Below the pieces are notes generated by a model. That model saw only the letters and a list, made by a program, of their open reading frames with translations, searched no databases and had not been told where the DNA came from. A stretch of DNA of 22,093 nucleotides, from positions 1-22,093 of the forward strand of contig CAMORF010000005.1 in NCBI GenBank assembly GCA_946623485.1, given 5' to 3'. Positions 1-7,639 of the stretch are shown piece after piece. Each line of letters begins with the position of its first letter. Position 1 is the stretch's first letter. The position numbers and the translations under genes are program-made. Origin of the DNA: an uncultured Clostridia bacterium. Lineage in GTDB: Bacteria; Bacillota; Clostridia; Lachnospirales; Lachnospiraceae.

Positions 1-1
1 T

Positions 2-511
2 GCCAGGATCTGCATGATCCCGCTGTTTGTGGTATTCATTCTCTGGGTTCCGAAGCCTGCCGGCAATATCCTGTCAATGATCGTATTCATCGTCGCAAGC
101 CTGACGGATACCCTGGACGGATATATTGCCCGCAGATATAACTATGTGACAACCTTTGGGAAATTCATGGATCCGCTTGCCGATAAGCTCCTTGTGTGCT
201 CTGCGCTGATCTGCCTGGTGGACATTGGAAGGATTGAAAGCTGGATCGTAATTATCATCATCGCCCGCGAATTCATCATATCCGGATTCCGCCTTGTAGC
301 AGTACAGAAGGGGGTTGTGATCGCAGCCAATATCTGGGGGAAGGTGAAGACAGTCTTCCAGATGCTGATGGTCATCCTGATGCTTGGCAATTTCGGAGGA
401 TTTCTCGGTGTTACCGCGCAGATCCTGAAATGGCTTGCCCTTGCGCTCACAATCATCTCCCTGGCTACCTACCTGGCACAGAACCGGGCTGTCCTTCAGG
501 ATGAAACCTGA
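2..511 (+). CDS. pgsA: CDP-diacylglycerol--glycerol-3-phosphate 3-phosphatidyltransferase (5' end cut by window)
   Basis: This integral membrane enzyme condenses CDP-diacylglycerol with glycerol-3-phosphate to give phosphatidylglycerophosphate, the committed step of phosphatidylglycerol synthesis. The CDP-alcohol phosphotransferase signature (D-x2-D-G-x2-A-R, then G-x3-D-x3-D) is visible as DTLDGYIARR, followed by GKFMDPLADK. Several hydrophobic helices follow, ending with a TM segment near the C terminus. The frame is already open at base 2 (it reads A-R-I-C-M-I-P), and family members usually have about ten residues before this point, such as a NLPNxLTLxR stretch. The gene therefore starts just upstream, and the ATG at base 14 is probably internal. 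A TGA ends it at 511. It is followed by a tandem-repeat spacer rather than an obvious terminator. The family assignment is confident; the start is not visible. Confidence 0.93.
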   Translation, partial: ARICMIPLFVVFILWVPKPAGNILSMIVFIVASLTDTLDGYIARRYNYVTTFGKFMDPLADKLLVCSALICLVDIGRIESWIVIIIIAREFIISGFRLVAVQKGVVIAANIWGKVKTVFQMLMVILMLGNFGGFLGVTAQILKWLALALTIISLATYLAQNRAVLQDET

Positions 512-521
512 AAAACCGGAC

Positions 522-670
522 TATATTCTCTCCGGGATGTGACCAGAGAGGGAGAAGTGTATTGTTCCCGGAATATGATCGGGGTGGGAAAATATATTGC
601 CCCGGGAATGTGATCGGAGAGGGAAGAAGTATTTCGCCTCCGGAATTACATCCGGGAAACGGGAACGAAG
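522..670. repeat. Four degenerate tandem copies of a ~36-bp unit between pgsA and icd
   Basis: The spacer consists almost entirely of a direct repeat. Unit 1 is 522-557 (36 bp), unit 2 is 558-592 (35 bp), unit 3 is 593-629 (37 bp) and unit 4 is 630-670 (41 bp, most diverged). Each begins with a TATATT-like hexamer, continues with a (C)CCGG(G)A block and an ATGTGATC-like block, and ends with a purine-rich GAGGGAGAAG-like block. Units 1 to 3 align over their whole length; unit 4 keeps the TATTT, CTCCGGAAT and GAAG parts. The unit lengths are not all multiples of three and no ORF spans the copies. No good -35/-10 pair for icd is visible here. The function is unknown. Confidence 0.75.
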
Positions 671-688
671 AAAGAAAGGAATGAGACT

Positions 689-1906
689 TTGGAAAAGATA
701 CAGATGACAACACCCCTCGTCGAGATGGATGGCGATGAGATGACGCGGATTCTATGGAAGATGATCAAGGACGAGCTGCTCCTGCCCTTCGTGGACTTGA
801 AGACCGAATACTATGACCTCGGACTCCAGGAGCGGGACAGGACGAATGATCAGGTCACGATCGAAGCGGCGAATGCCGCGCTCAGGCTTGGGGTTGCGGT
901 CAAATGTGCCACCATTACGCCGAACGCGGACCGGGTCCGGGAGTACGGCCTGAAGCAGATGTGGAAGAGTCCGAACGGTACGATCCGCGCCATCATGGAC
1001 GGAACCGTATTCCGCTGCCCGATTATCGTGCGCGGAATTGAACCGAATGTCCGGACCTGGAAAAAGCCTATCACGATTGCAAGGCATGCCTATGGCGATG
1101 TCTATAAAAACAGTGAGATTGTCGTGCCCGGTCCGGGAAAGGCCGAGCTGGTCTTCAATGGGGATGACGGCTCCATCATCCGGGAACCGATCCATATCTT
1201 TGACGGCCCCGGCATCCTGCAGGGATGGCATAACATGGACCGTTCCATTGAAAGCTTTGCGAAAAGCTGCTTTGAATACGCGCTGGACGCCAGGCAGGAT
1301 CTGTGGTTTGCCACAAAGGACACCATCTCGAAACAATACGATGCCAGATTCCGTGAGATTTTTGACAGTATCTTTGCGAAATCCTACAAAGAGAGATTTG
1401 AAGCGGAAAATATCCGTTATTTTTACACGCTGATTGATGACGCGGTCGCCAGGGTAATGAAGAGCGAAGGCGGCTTTATCTGGGCATGCAAGAATTACGA
1501 CGGGGATGTCATGAGCGACATGCTTTCCTCCGCCTTCGGTTCATTGGCCATGATGACCAGCGTTCTGGTGAATCCGGAAGGAAAGTATGAATATGAGGCT
1601 GCCCACGGAACGGTACAGAGGCATTATTACCGCTACCTGAAGGGAGAAGAGACCTCTACCAATTCCGTTGCCACTATCTTCGCGTGGAGCGGAGCCCTTC
1701 GGAAACGCGCCCAGATAGACAAACTGGATGACCTTGTCCATTTTGCCGATGTCCTGGAACGGTCCGTGATTGGGACGATAGAAGAGGGAGAAATGACAGG
1801 CGATCTTGCACTGATGACGACACTGCCCCATGTCAAAAAGCTCAGCAGCGAAGGCTTTATCTCCGCAGTCAGAAAGCATCTGGAGGATGAACTGAATGGC
1901 ATCTGA
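689..1906 (+). CDS. icd: NADP-dependent isocitrate dehydrogenase, eukaryote-type dimeric subfamily
   Basis: It oxidatively decarboxylates isocitrate to 2-oxoglutarate and makes NADPH, linking the partial TCA cycle to glutamate synthesis. The 405 residues match the length of the homodimeric, eukaryote-like class. Visible family blocks are [15 protein letters not shown] at the N terminus, [16 protein letters not shown] and WKSPNGTIR for substrate binding, a conserved DGTVFRCPI stretch, and the NADP-binding [17 protein letters not shown] near residue 310. The start chosen is TTG at 689, preceded by AAAGGA at 675-680 with 8 nt spacing. An internal ATG at 704 would give a protein five residues shorter with a worse ribosome site. 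The 3' end overlaps the next gene by 11 nt, so the two are probably co-translated. The product is confident; the TTG start is likely. Confidence 0.95.
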   Translation: MEKIQMTTPLVEMDGDEMTRILWKMIKDELLLPFVDLKTEYYDLGLQERDRTNDQVTIEAANAALRLGVAVKCATITPNADRVREYGLKQMWKSPNGTIRAIMDGTVFRCPIIVRGIEPNVRTWKKPITIARHAYGDVYKNSEIVVPGPGKAELVFNGDDGSIIREPIHIFDGPGILQGWHNMDRSIESFAKSCFEYALDARQDLWFATKDTISKQYDARFREIFDSIFAKSYKERFEAENIRYFYTLIDDAVARVMKSEGGFIWACKNYDGDVMSDMLSSAFGSLAMMTSVLVNPEGKYEYEAAHGTVQRHYYRYLKGEETSTNSVATIFAWSGALRKRAQIDKLDDLVHFADVLERSVIGTIEEGEMTGDLALMTTLPHVKKLSSEGFISAVRKHLEDELNGI

Positions 1907-3833
1907 AGAATATCTCAAGGCACAAAAAAGCGGTAAAGCAGCGTACCGGAAGGCAATTGCCCAGGGAGAGTATCCCTATCTGCCGGCACTGGACGAAATC
2001 GTTGACAGCCGCAGTGTCAGGACGGAAGAGCCTCTGGGCCTTGTGAGCATCCCCCTGGATCAGGTAGTCGGAACCAAAACCGCAGGAAGGCAGGCAGCTT
2101 TTGCTTCCAATTTCATGCCTTTGATGCCGGATAACAGTGAATTTGCCCGGAAATGGGAGGGCGTGGTCAAATATCATCTTGACCAGGGAGTCGGGGATCC
2201 GATCGTTGCCTATGAATACATGAACCGGTTCTATGTCCTGGAAGGCAACAAGCGTGTCAGCGTCCTGAAGTACTTCCATGCAGATTCCATTGAAGGCATG
2301 GTCACCCGGATGGTGCCTTATCCACAGGATTCCATCGAAAACCAGATCTATTATGAGTTCATGGATTTTTACAAGGACTCACAGATCAATTACCTTTCTT
2401 TTTCCAAGCGCGGCAGCTTTGCGCAGCTTACAGAAGCGATCGGGAAGAAGACCGGGGAGAAGTGGACGGATGACGAGAAGATGGATTTCCGTTCCCTGTA
2501 TAACCGGTTTGCGGAGATCTTCCACGCAAAGGGAGGGGAAAGTCTTGGCATTACAGCCGGCGACGCGCTCCTGTTTTACCTTTCCCTGTACCCTTATGAT
2601 GAGGTACGCGGGAAGAGTACGGCCGAGATGAAAGCAGATGTCGAGAAGATCTGGCAGGACCTGCCTGCAACAGGCCAGGTCAAAACGAACGAATCCATGG
2701 TGTTTAAACCCTCTCAGGATAGCGGGGGCAGCATCTTCACCCGTTTCTTCGGCCTCCATAAGGTCGGACAGCTGAAGGTTGCGTTTATCCATGACCGCCC
2801 GGCGGAATTGTCGAGCTGGGCTTATACCCATGAACTGGGCCGCATGCAGCTGGAGCATGTATTCGGAGATAAGATCCATACTGACGCGTATTTCCTGAAA
2901 GAGTCCAGCTCCGATATCTCAGAGCTCATTGAATCGGTAATTGCCTCAGGGTACCACCTGATTTTCACCACCAGCACCCGTTTCCTGGCTGCGAGCCTGA
3001 AGGCTTCCATCGAGCATCCGGAGGTAAAGATCCTCAATTGCTCCGTCGGCCAGCCTTACCGGACGCTGCGAACTTATTTCGGGAGGCTGTTTGAGGCCAA
3101 GTTTCTGTGCGGCATGATTGCCGGGGCCATGACGCCAAATGACAAGATCGGCTACCAGGCGCCGCTGCCGAACTACGGAAGCATAGCCGACATCAACGCA
3201 TTTGCCCTGGGCGCGCAGATGACCAATCCCCGCGCGAAGGTTTACCTTCACTGGTCCAGCCAGACCGATACAGAGTCCTTCCAGCAGCTGATTGAGCGGG
3301 AAAACATCCGTGTTGTCTCTGATTCAGACATGATTACGCCTGCCTCGAAAGACCGCAGCTATGGCTTGTATATGACCGGAAACGGCCTGATGCAGCGGCT
3401 TGCGACTCCCATCTGGAACTGGGGACGGTTCTATGAACGCATTATCCGGGATTTCCTCCAGGGCAACTGGGACAGTGACCGGGAGGTCAAGGAAAAGCCT
3501 GCAATTAATTATTGGTGGGGGATTTCGAGCGGGATCATCGATCTGATCATGTCGGATGAGCTGCCACGGGGCATCGAGACGCTGACCAATATAGTGAAGG
3601 GGCAGATGTATGTGGATTATTTCAATCCCTTCTGGGGACAGTTCCACAAGCAGGACGGCTCCATCGCAGGCAGGAAAGACGAATCTCTGACTCCGGAGGA
3701 GATTATCACGATGGATTATCTTGCGGATGGCGTGATCGGTTCCATCCCAAAGAGCTGGGAGCTGACAGCGGACGCAAGGGAAAAGGTAGAGCTGCAGGGA
3801 CGCATCACCCCTGCCATGACAACGGTAGAATGA
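1896..3833 (+). CDS. Intracellular fusion of a ParB/sulfiredoxin-like domain and a BMP (PnrA-like) ligand-binding domain, unknown function
   Basis: The 645-residue product has no signal peptide, lipobox or membrane segment, although its C-terminal half (about residues 291-620) resembles the Bmp/PnrA family of nucleoside-binding lipoproteins. It opens with [20 protein letters not shown], has an [12 protein letters not shown] block, and ends with a membrane-independent [15 protein letters not shown] segment. The N-terminal part (about residues 45-150) looks like a ParB/sulfiredoxin-type fold: IPLDQVVG, a [16 protein letters not shown] strand pair, and [11 protein letters not shown] around residues 117-127 in place of the ParB GERRxxA motif. 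GGAGG at 1882-1886 lies 9 nt before the ATG, which is inside the end of icd, so translation is coupled. Similar proteins are usually auto-named BMP-family ABC substrate-binding proteins, but no permease or ATPase is nearby and the protein should be cytoplasmic. A ligand-sensing regulator is a reasonable inference; the true ligand is unknown. Confidence 0.8.
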   Translation: MASEEYLKAQKSGKAAYRKAIAQGEYPYLPALDEIVDSRSVRTEEPLGLVSIPLDQVVGTKTAGRQAAFASNFMPLMPDNSEFARKWEGVVKYHLDQGVGDPIVAYEYMNRFYVLEGNKRVSVLKYFHADSIEGMVTRMVPYPQDSIENQIYYEFMDFYKDSQINYLSFSKRGSFAQLTEAIGKKTGEKWTDDEKMDFRSLYNRFAEIFHAKGGESLGITAGDALLFYLSLYPYDEVRGKSTAEMKADVEKIWQDLPATGQVKTNESMVFKPSQDSGGSIFTRFFGLHKVGQLKVAFIHDRPAELSSWAYTHELGRMQLEHVFGDKIHTDAYFLKESSSDISELIESVIASGYHLIFTTSTRFLAASLKASIEHPEVKILNCSVGQPYRTLRTYFGRLFEAKFLCGMIAGAMTPNDKIGYQAPLPNYGSIADINAFALGAQMTNPRAKVYLHWSSQTDTESFQQLIERENIRVVSDSDMITPASKDRSYGLYMTGNGLMQRLATPIWNWGRFYERIIRDFLQGNWDSDREVKEKPAINYWWGISSGIIDLIMSDELPRGIETLTNIVKGQMYVDYFNPFWGQFHKQDGSIAGRKDESLTPEEIITMDYLADGVIGSIPKSWELTADAREKVELQGRITPAMTTVE

Positions 3834-3846
3834 CAGGGTAGCGGAT

Positions 3847-4446
3847 ATGAAGATCCTTCTGGTAGCGGATGAGCCGTGCAAAGCACTGTGGGATTATTAT
3901 GATGGCGAGAGACTGAAGGGGATCGATCTGATCCTTTCCGCGGGAGACCTCCCCCCTCAGTACCTCTCGTTTCTTGTGACGTTTTCAAATTGTCCCTTGC
4001 TTTATGTGCATGGCAACCATGACGGGGTATATGCCAGGAAGAATCCGGACGGATGCATCGATATTGACGGGAAGGTATATCACTATGAAGGCATCCGCAT
4101 CTTCGGACTGGGCGGCTCCATGAATTACAATGAAGGGCCGCACCAGTACAAGGAGAAGGAGATGGCTTCCAGGGTACGGAAAGCACGTTTTTCCCTGATG
4201 CGCAGCCATGGCTTTGATATCCTCCTGACCCATGCCCCGATCCGGGGGATCAATGACCAGGATGATCTGCCCCATAGGGGGTTCCAGGTGTTTGACACGC
4301 TGCTTGAAAAATACAAGCCGAAGTACATGGTGCATGGCCATGTGCATATGAATTATTCATATAATGTTCCGCGGACGATTGTCCACAGGGACACTACCGT
4401 TATTAATGCTTATGAGCGTTTTCTTCTGGATTATCAGCCGGATTAA
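3847..4446 (+). CDS. Metallophosphoesterase (calcineurin-like), small stand-alone
   Basis: The 199-residue protein carries most calcineurin-like phosphoesterase motifs: AGD at 32-34, GNHD at 56-59, THAP in the middle, and GHVH near the C terminus. Together these would bind a dinuclear metal centre and hydrolyse a phosphomonoester or phosphodiester. The usual first motif D-x-H is D8-E9-P10 here, so one metal ligand is missing or is supplied by another residue. The gene begins 13 nt after the ParB-like/BMP gene, with a weak AGGG 8 nt before the ATG, and is probably in the same transcript as icd. Its stop codon overlaps that of the convergent purC. The substrate cannot be told from sequence; the pairing with a possible nucleoside-binding protein makes a nucleotide or nucleic-acid substrate conceivable, but this is only inference. 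Confidence 0.85.
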   Translation: MKILLVADEPCKALWDYYDGERLKGIDLILSAGDLPPQYLSFLVTFSNCPLLYVHGNHDGVYARKNPDGCIDIDGKVYHYEGIRIFGLGGSMNYNEGPHQYKEKEMASRVRKARFSLMRSHGFDILLTHAPIRGINDQDDLPHRGFQVFDTLLEKYKPKYMVHGHVHMNYSYNVPRTIVHRDTTVINAYERFLLDYQPD

Positions 4447-5306
4447 CCGGTGGTCAGGATGTCATAGGCTTCTCTGTAACGCAGGATCGTTTTTTCAATG
4501 ACATCCTCCGGCAGGAGATAATCGCTGTCCGGATTTGCCTTCAGCCAGTCACGGACATACTGCTTGTCAAAGGAGGGCTGGGAGGCTCCGACACAGTATC
4601 CCTCCAGCGGCCAGAACCGGGAAGAATCCGGGGTAAGCATCTCATCCCCGATGGTAATCACGCCGTTCTCATCCAGCCCGAATTCGAATTTCGTATCCGC
4701 GATAATGATCCCGCGCGAAAGGGCGTAGCCGGCACATTTCTCATATAATGCAAGAGTCTTGTCTTTCAGGACGCGCGCATATTCTTCTCCCTTTCCGGGA
4801 AACTGTTTTTCCAGCACATCAACAGACTGTTCATAGGAGATGTTTTCGTCATGATCTCCCAGGTCCGCCTTTGTGGATGGCGTATAGATCGGCGCGGCCA
4901 GCTTCTGGGATTCCTTCAGCCCTTCCTCCAGAGTGATCCCGCATACTTTCCCTGTTTTCTGATAGCTTGCCCAGCCGCTTCCGGTGATGTATCCGCGGAC
5001 AATGCATTCCAGAGGGAGCATGGTCAGTTTTTTTACCTTCATAGAGTTCCCGGCAAATCCTGGAGCGCGGAAGAATTCCGGCATGTCTGCAGGATCCGTA
5101 GAGAGCATATGGTTTGGAATGATTTCTTTCGTCATCTGAAACCAGAAGGCAGACATCTTTGTCAGGATCTCCCCCTTTCCGGTAATCTGATTCTTCAGGA
5201 TATGGTCGAATGCTGAGATGCGGTCGGTCGCTTTGATGATCAGGCTGTCACCGATGTCATAGATTTCCCTTACTTTCCCGGATTTCACCGGAGCATATTC
5301 CTGCAT
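4443..5306 (-). CDS. purC: Phosphoribosylaminoimidazole-succinocarboxamide synthase (SAICAR synthetase)
   Basis: It joins aspartate to CAIR using ATP, a late step in IMP synthesis. Family features are the N-terminal YAPVKSGKVREIYDIGDS and KATDRISAFD nucleotide-binding blocks, LECIVRGYITGSGWASYQ, and DTKFEFGLDENGVITIGDE followed by LTPDSSRFW. The length of 287 residues fits the longer SAICAR synthetase group. The start at 5306 is chosen because AGGAGG lies 8 nt upstream; the open frame runs 12 codons further to 5342 but without a ribosome site. No other pur gene is next to it, so it stands alone here. It converges with the metallophosphoesterase and they share TTAA (4443-4446) as overlapping stop codons, leaving no room for a separate terminator. 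Confidence 0.95.
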   Translation of the reverse strand: MQEYAPVKSGKVREIYDIGDSLIIKATDRISAFDHILKNQITGKGEILTKMSAFWFQMTKEIIPNHMLSTDPADMPEFFRAPGFAGNSMKVKKLTMLPLECIVRGYITGSGWASYQKTGKVCGITLEEGLKESQKLAAPIYTPSTKADLGDHDENISYEQSVDVLEKQFPGKGEEYARVLKDKTLALYEKCAGYALSRGIIIADTKFEFGLDENGVITIGDEMLTPDSSRFWPLEGYCVGASQPSFDKQYVRDWLKANPDSDYLLPEDVIEKTILRYREAYDILTTG

Positions 5307-5331
5307 ATTGTTTTCCTCCTGTAAATGAACG

Positions 5332-5360
5332 ATGGTACACATGCTAAGGATCTGTTACAA
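5332..5360 (-). promoter_or_regulatory. Weak candidate promoter for purC, -35 inside a repeat arm
   Basis: On the minus strand TTGTAA (5360-5355) and TACCAT (5337-5332) are 17 nt apart, each matching four of six consensus positions. The -35 would lie inside the dispersed-repeat arm at 5345-5373, which would mean that the repeat contributes to purC expression. Nothing better is visible just upstream of the gene, but the match is weak. Confidence 0.3.
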
Positions 5361-5395
5361 AATAACTTGTACATCTTGCTTGTCTTTTCATCCGA
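5345..5395 (-). repeat. Half copy (copy A) of a dispersed palindromic repeat
   Basis: Bases 5345-5373 are identical over 29 nt to 13311-13339, the left arm of the large copy behind uppP. Bases 5375-5395, read on the minus strand, match the conserved core found at 13431-13451 and 19219-19239 at 19 of 21 positions (TCGGA, then AAAAGACAAGCAAG). Only the arm and the adjoining part of the core are present; the other side (5396-5477) has no similarity to the rest of the element, so this copy is truncated. It lies between the purC start and the end of the ABC-F gene. Confidence 0.75.
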
Positions 5396-5477
5396 TAGCA
5401 CAGCTCAAAAATCAATCACATAGCCCGGGCCGACGGCACACAATTGTAGGTTTGCCGCTGAAAAACAGGCGAAGCTC

Positions 5478-7442
5478 CTAATCCTCCGCAAGATCTGCCC
5501 ACGCATCATATTTTTCTTCCAGCTGCTTCTGGATCTGTGCCTTTTCCCCGGTCAGCTCTGTCACCCGGGGCAGGTCTGTGTATACTTCTTCGAGGGAGAG
5601 GAGGCGGTCAATCTCAGCATCTCTTTTCTCAAGCTGAGCGATAGCCTGTTCTGTCTCCCGCAGGCACGCCTCCTTCTTCCTTGCCCGGGCTTGCTCTTTC
5701 TTCTGCCTTTCCCAATCAGTCCTTCCGGCCGAGCTTTCTTTGGAAGGATCAGAAGATGCCATGGAAAGGTGCGTGGTGTTTGAAGCTGATATGGTTCCGC
5801 CGGAAGAGTGGGTGGCAGACTGCGCGAACCTTTGGGTCAGTTCCTCCCGTTTTTCCAGATAATAATCATAGTTCCCCACGTATCCCACCAGTGTCTGGCC
5901 GGTCAGGTCCAGAATCCTTGTGGCGATGCGGTTGATGAACCAGCGGTCGTGGGATACGCAAAGGACAGTGCCGGTATAGCTGGAAATGGCGTCCTCCAGG
6001 ATCTCCTTGGACATGATATCCAGATGGTTGGTCGGCTCGTCCAGGATCAGGAAGTTCGCCTTGGAAAGCATGAGCTTTGCAAGGGAGAGCCTGCCCCGTT
6101 CGCCGCCGGACAGATCACGGACGAGCTTGAAGACATCATCACCGGTAAACAAGAAGGCGGCAAGGGTATCCCGGATCTGGGTGTTTCCCATCATGGGCCA
6201 GGCATCCTGCAATTCCTCAAACAATGTTTTGTCCGGATGCAGGATCTGGTGCTCCTGGTCATAATAACCGATATGCACATTTGCCCCAAGCGTAACGCTT
6301 CCTTCATCCGCATCCATACGGCCGATCAGGATCTTCAGGAGCGTGGACTTCCCGGTTCCGTTATTGCCGATTAAAGCAACTTTCTCGCCTCGCTTGATCT
6401 CTATATCCAGATTCTCGAAGAGCGGGAATTCAAACGATTTGGAAAGATGGGACGCGGTAAGGACATCCTTCCCGGATTCCACCCTTGCTTCCAGCGTCAG
6501 ACGCATATCGGACCGTTCCTGGGAAGGCTTTTCCAGGCGCTCAATCTTTGAGAGCATCTTCTCCCTGCTTTCCGCCCGCTTGATGGATTTTTCCCGGTTG
6601 AAGCTTTTCAGCTTCGCGATGACCTCCTCCTGGTGGCGGATCTGTTCCTGCTGGTTCAGCCAAGCATGCATCTGGATCTGCCTGAGCTGTTGCTTCTTTT
6701 CCGAATAAACGCTGTAGTTCCCGGAGAAGGAAGTGACAATCCCCTGGTCGATCTCAATGACCTTCGATACCACCTTGTTCAGGAAGTAACGGTCATGGGC
6801 AACCACAAGAACGCTGCCCCGGTAGTTCAGAAGATAATTCTCCAGCCATTCAATGGAATTCAGATCCAGGTGGTTGGTGGGCTCATCGAGAAGCATGACA
6901 TCCGGAGCGGACAGCAGCAGCTTCCCCAGCGCGACCCGGGTTTTCTGCCCCCCGGAGAGGGTATCCACCGGTTTGCCGAACTCATCCTCGGTAAATCCAA
7001 GCCCCCGCAGGACACCGGAGATCTCGCTTTTCCAGGCATATCCGCCCATCTGTTCAAAATGCGTCTGGGTCTGGTGGTAGCGTTCCATCAGATCGTCCAG
7101 CGCGGCGCCAGACATGGCATCCATCTGCGCTTCCATCTCCCTGAGCCGGTTTTCCGTCTCAATGACGTCCTGCATGACAAGCGCAACTTCATCATAGATT
7201 GACCTGCCTCCGGAAAGCATGTTCATCTGAGCCAGGTATCCGATGGAAGCGCCCTTTGCCAGTGTCACCTCGCCGCTGTCAGCATGTTCCAGTCCCATGA
7301 TAATGCGGAGCAGCGTGGTTTTCCCTGCTCCGTTTATGCCGACAAGGGCAGCCTTCTCATGCGCTTCCATATGAAAGGAGGCTTCTTTGAGTATGGCATC
7401 GGTTCCAAAGGATTTACTGATATTATGACAGGCGAGAATCAT
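5478..7442 (-). CDS. ABC-F family ATP-binding cassette protein (ribosome-associated type, Uup/YdiF-like)
   Basis: This soluble protein has two ABC domains and no membrane span, the hallmark of ABC-F proteins that act on the ribosome rather than in transport. Walker A motifs are GINGAGKT at residues 35-42 and GNNGTGKS at 359-366. Each domain has LSGGQ or LSGGE signatures and LLDEPTNHLD or LILDEPTNHLD Walker B regions with the ABC-F-typical NHLD. Between the domains is a charged P-site tRNA-interaction-type linker rich in Lys, Arg and Glu. A C-terminal coiled coil follows (about the last 85 residues), as in Uup and YdiF. It is 654 residues from the ATG at 7442, which has GGAGG 5 nt upstream; an earlier in-frame ATG at 7463 lacks a good site. 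It could be a housekeeping translation factor or an antibiotic-protection factor; sequence alone favours the former. Confidence 0.92.
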   Translation of the reverse strand: MILACHNISKSFGTDAILKEASFHMEAHEKAALVGINGAGKTTLLRIIMGLEHADSGEVTLAKGASIGYLAQMNMLSGGRSIYDEVALVMQDVIETENRLREMEAQMDAMSGAALDDLMERYHQTQTHFEQMGGYAWKSEISGVLRGLGFTEDEFGKPVDTLSGGQKTRVALGKLLLSAPDVMLLDEPTNHLDLNSIEWLENYLLNYRGSVLVVAHDRYFLNKVVSKVIEIDQGIVTSFSGNYSVYSEKKQQLRQIQMHAWLNQQEQIRHQEEVIAKLKSFNREKSIKRAESREKMLSKIERLEKPSQERSDMRLTLEARVESGKDVLTASHLSKSFEFPLFENLDIEIKRGEKVALIGNNGTGKSTLLKILIGRMDADEGSVTLGANVHIGYYDQEHQILHPDKTLFEELQDAWPMMGNTQIRDTLAAFLFTGDDVFKLVRDLSGGERGRLSLAKLMLSKANFLILDEPTNHLDIMSKEILEDAISSYTGTVLCVSHDRWFINRIATRILDLTGQTLVGYVGNYDYYLEKREELTQRFAQSATHSSGGTISASNTTHLSMASSDPSKESSAGRTDWERQKKEQARARKKEACLRETEQAIAQLEKRDAEIDRLLSLEEVYTDLPRVTELTGEKAQIQKQLEEKYDAWADLAED

Positions 7443-7481
7443 GATGTCCTCCGTGCGTTTCATTCTTGTCCGGAAACAACC

Positions 7482-7514
7482 CTATATCAGCAGGCAGGCC
7501 TGCAACGGCTTCAT
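7482..7514 (-). promoter_or_regulatory. Possible 10-codon leader peptide in the 5' UTR of the ABC-F gene
   Basis: Downstream of the predicted minus-strand promoter and before the ABC-F ribosome site there is a short frame reading MKPLQACLLI and a TAG stop, with AAGG about 9 nt before its ATG. It overlaps a small GC-rich inverted repeat (GCAGG/CCTGC, about 7490-7503). Short leader peptides that control transcription attenuation are known for several antibiotic-induced ABC-F genes. No terminator-like U run is visible after the hairpin, so this is a suggestion only. Confidence 0.25.
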
Positions 7515-7532
7515 GGGTTTTGACCTTTTATC

Positions 7533-7561
7533 ATCTTATTGATTCATCGATAAAAAATCAA
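7533..7561 (-). promoter_or_regulatory. Promoter of the ABC-F gene
   Basis: On the minus strand TTGATT (7561-7556) is separated by 17 nt from TAAGAT (7538-7533). Transcription would start near 7526, giving a leader of about 85 nt. It lies only a few bases from the rex promoter, which points the other way, so polymerases or a bound regulator at one could affect the other. Confidence 0.5.
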
Positions 7562-7566
7562 GGTCG

Positions 7567-7595
7567 TTGACAAGAACATTGTTAAAAAGTAGAAT
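7567..7595 (+). promoter_or_regulatory. Promoter of rex
   Basis: TTGACA (7567-7572) and TAGAAT (7590-7595) are separated by exactly 17 nt, a near-consensus vegetative promoter. Transcription would start about 7602, 38 nt before the rex ATG. The spacer contains TTGTTAA (7579-7585), which equals one half of a clostridial Rex operator, but the second half in the expected orientation and distance is missing. Confidence 0.75.
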
Positions 7596-7639
7596 AACTG
7601 TATTATTTCGCCTTATCCGGGAAAAGGAGTATACGGTTT

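Noticed and set aside
522..670. Tandem ~36-bp repeats as a CRISPR array
   Set aside because: The copies are directly adjacent without unique spacers, are degenerate, and no cas gene is nearby.
752..1336. Long minus-strand frame opposite icd
   Set aside because: It is a shadow of the codon pattern of icd, has no ribosome site and no recognisable protein features; similar shadows opposite ftsK, uppP and the NfnB-like gene were dropped for the same reasons.
5396..5477. Terminator behind the ABC-F gene
   Set aside because: Only a 5-bp CGGCA/TGCCG dyad and short T runs are visible, without the stem-then-T-run order on the minus strand.
7567..7600. A full Rex operator in the rex promoter
   Set aside because: TTGTTAA is present at 7579-7585, but the matching TTAACAA half does not occur at the expected distance; only an oppositely arranged TTGACAA is near.
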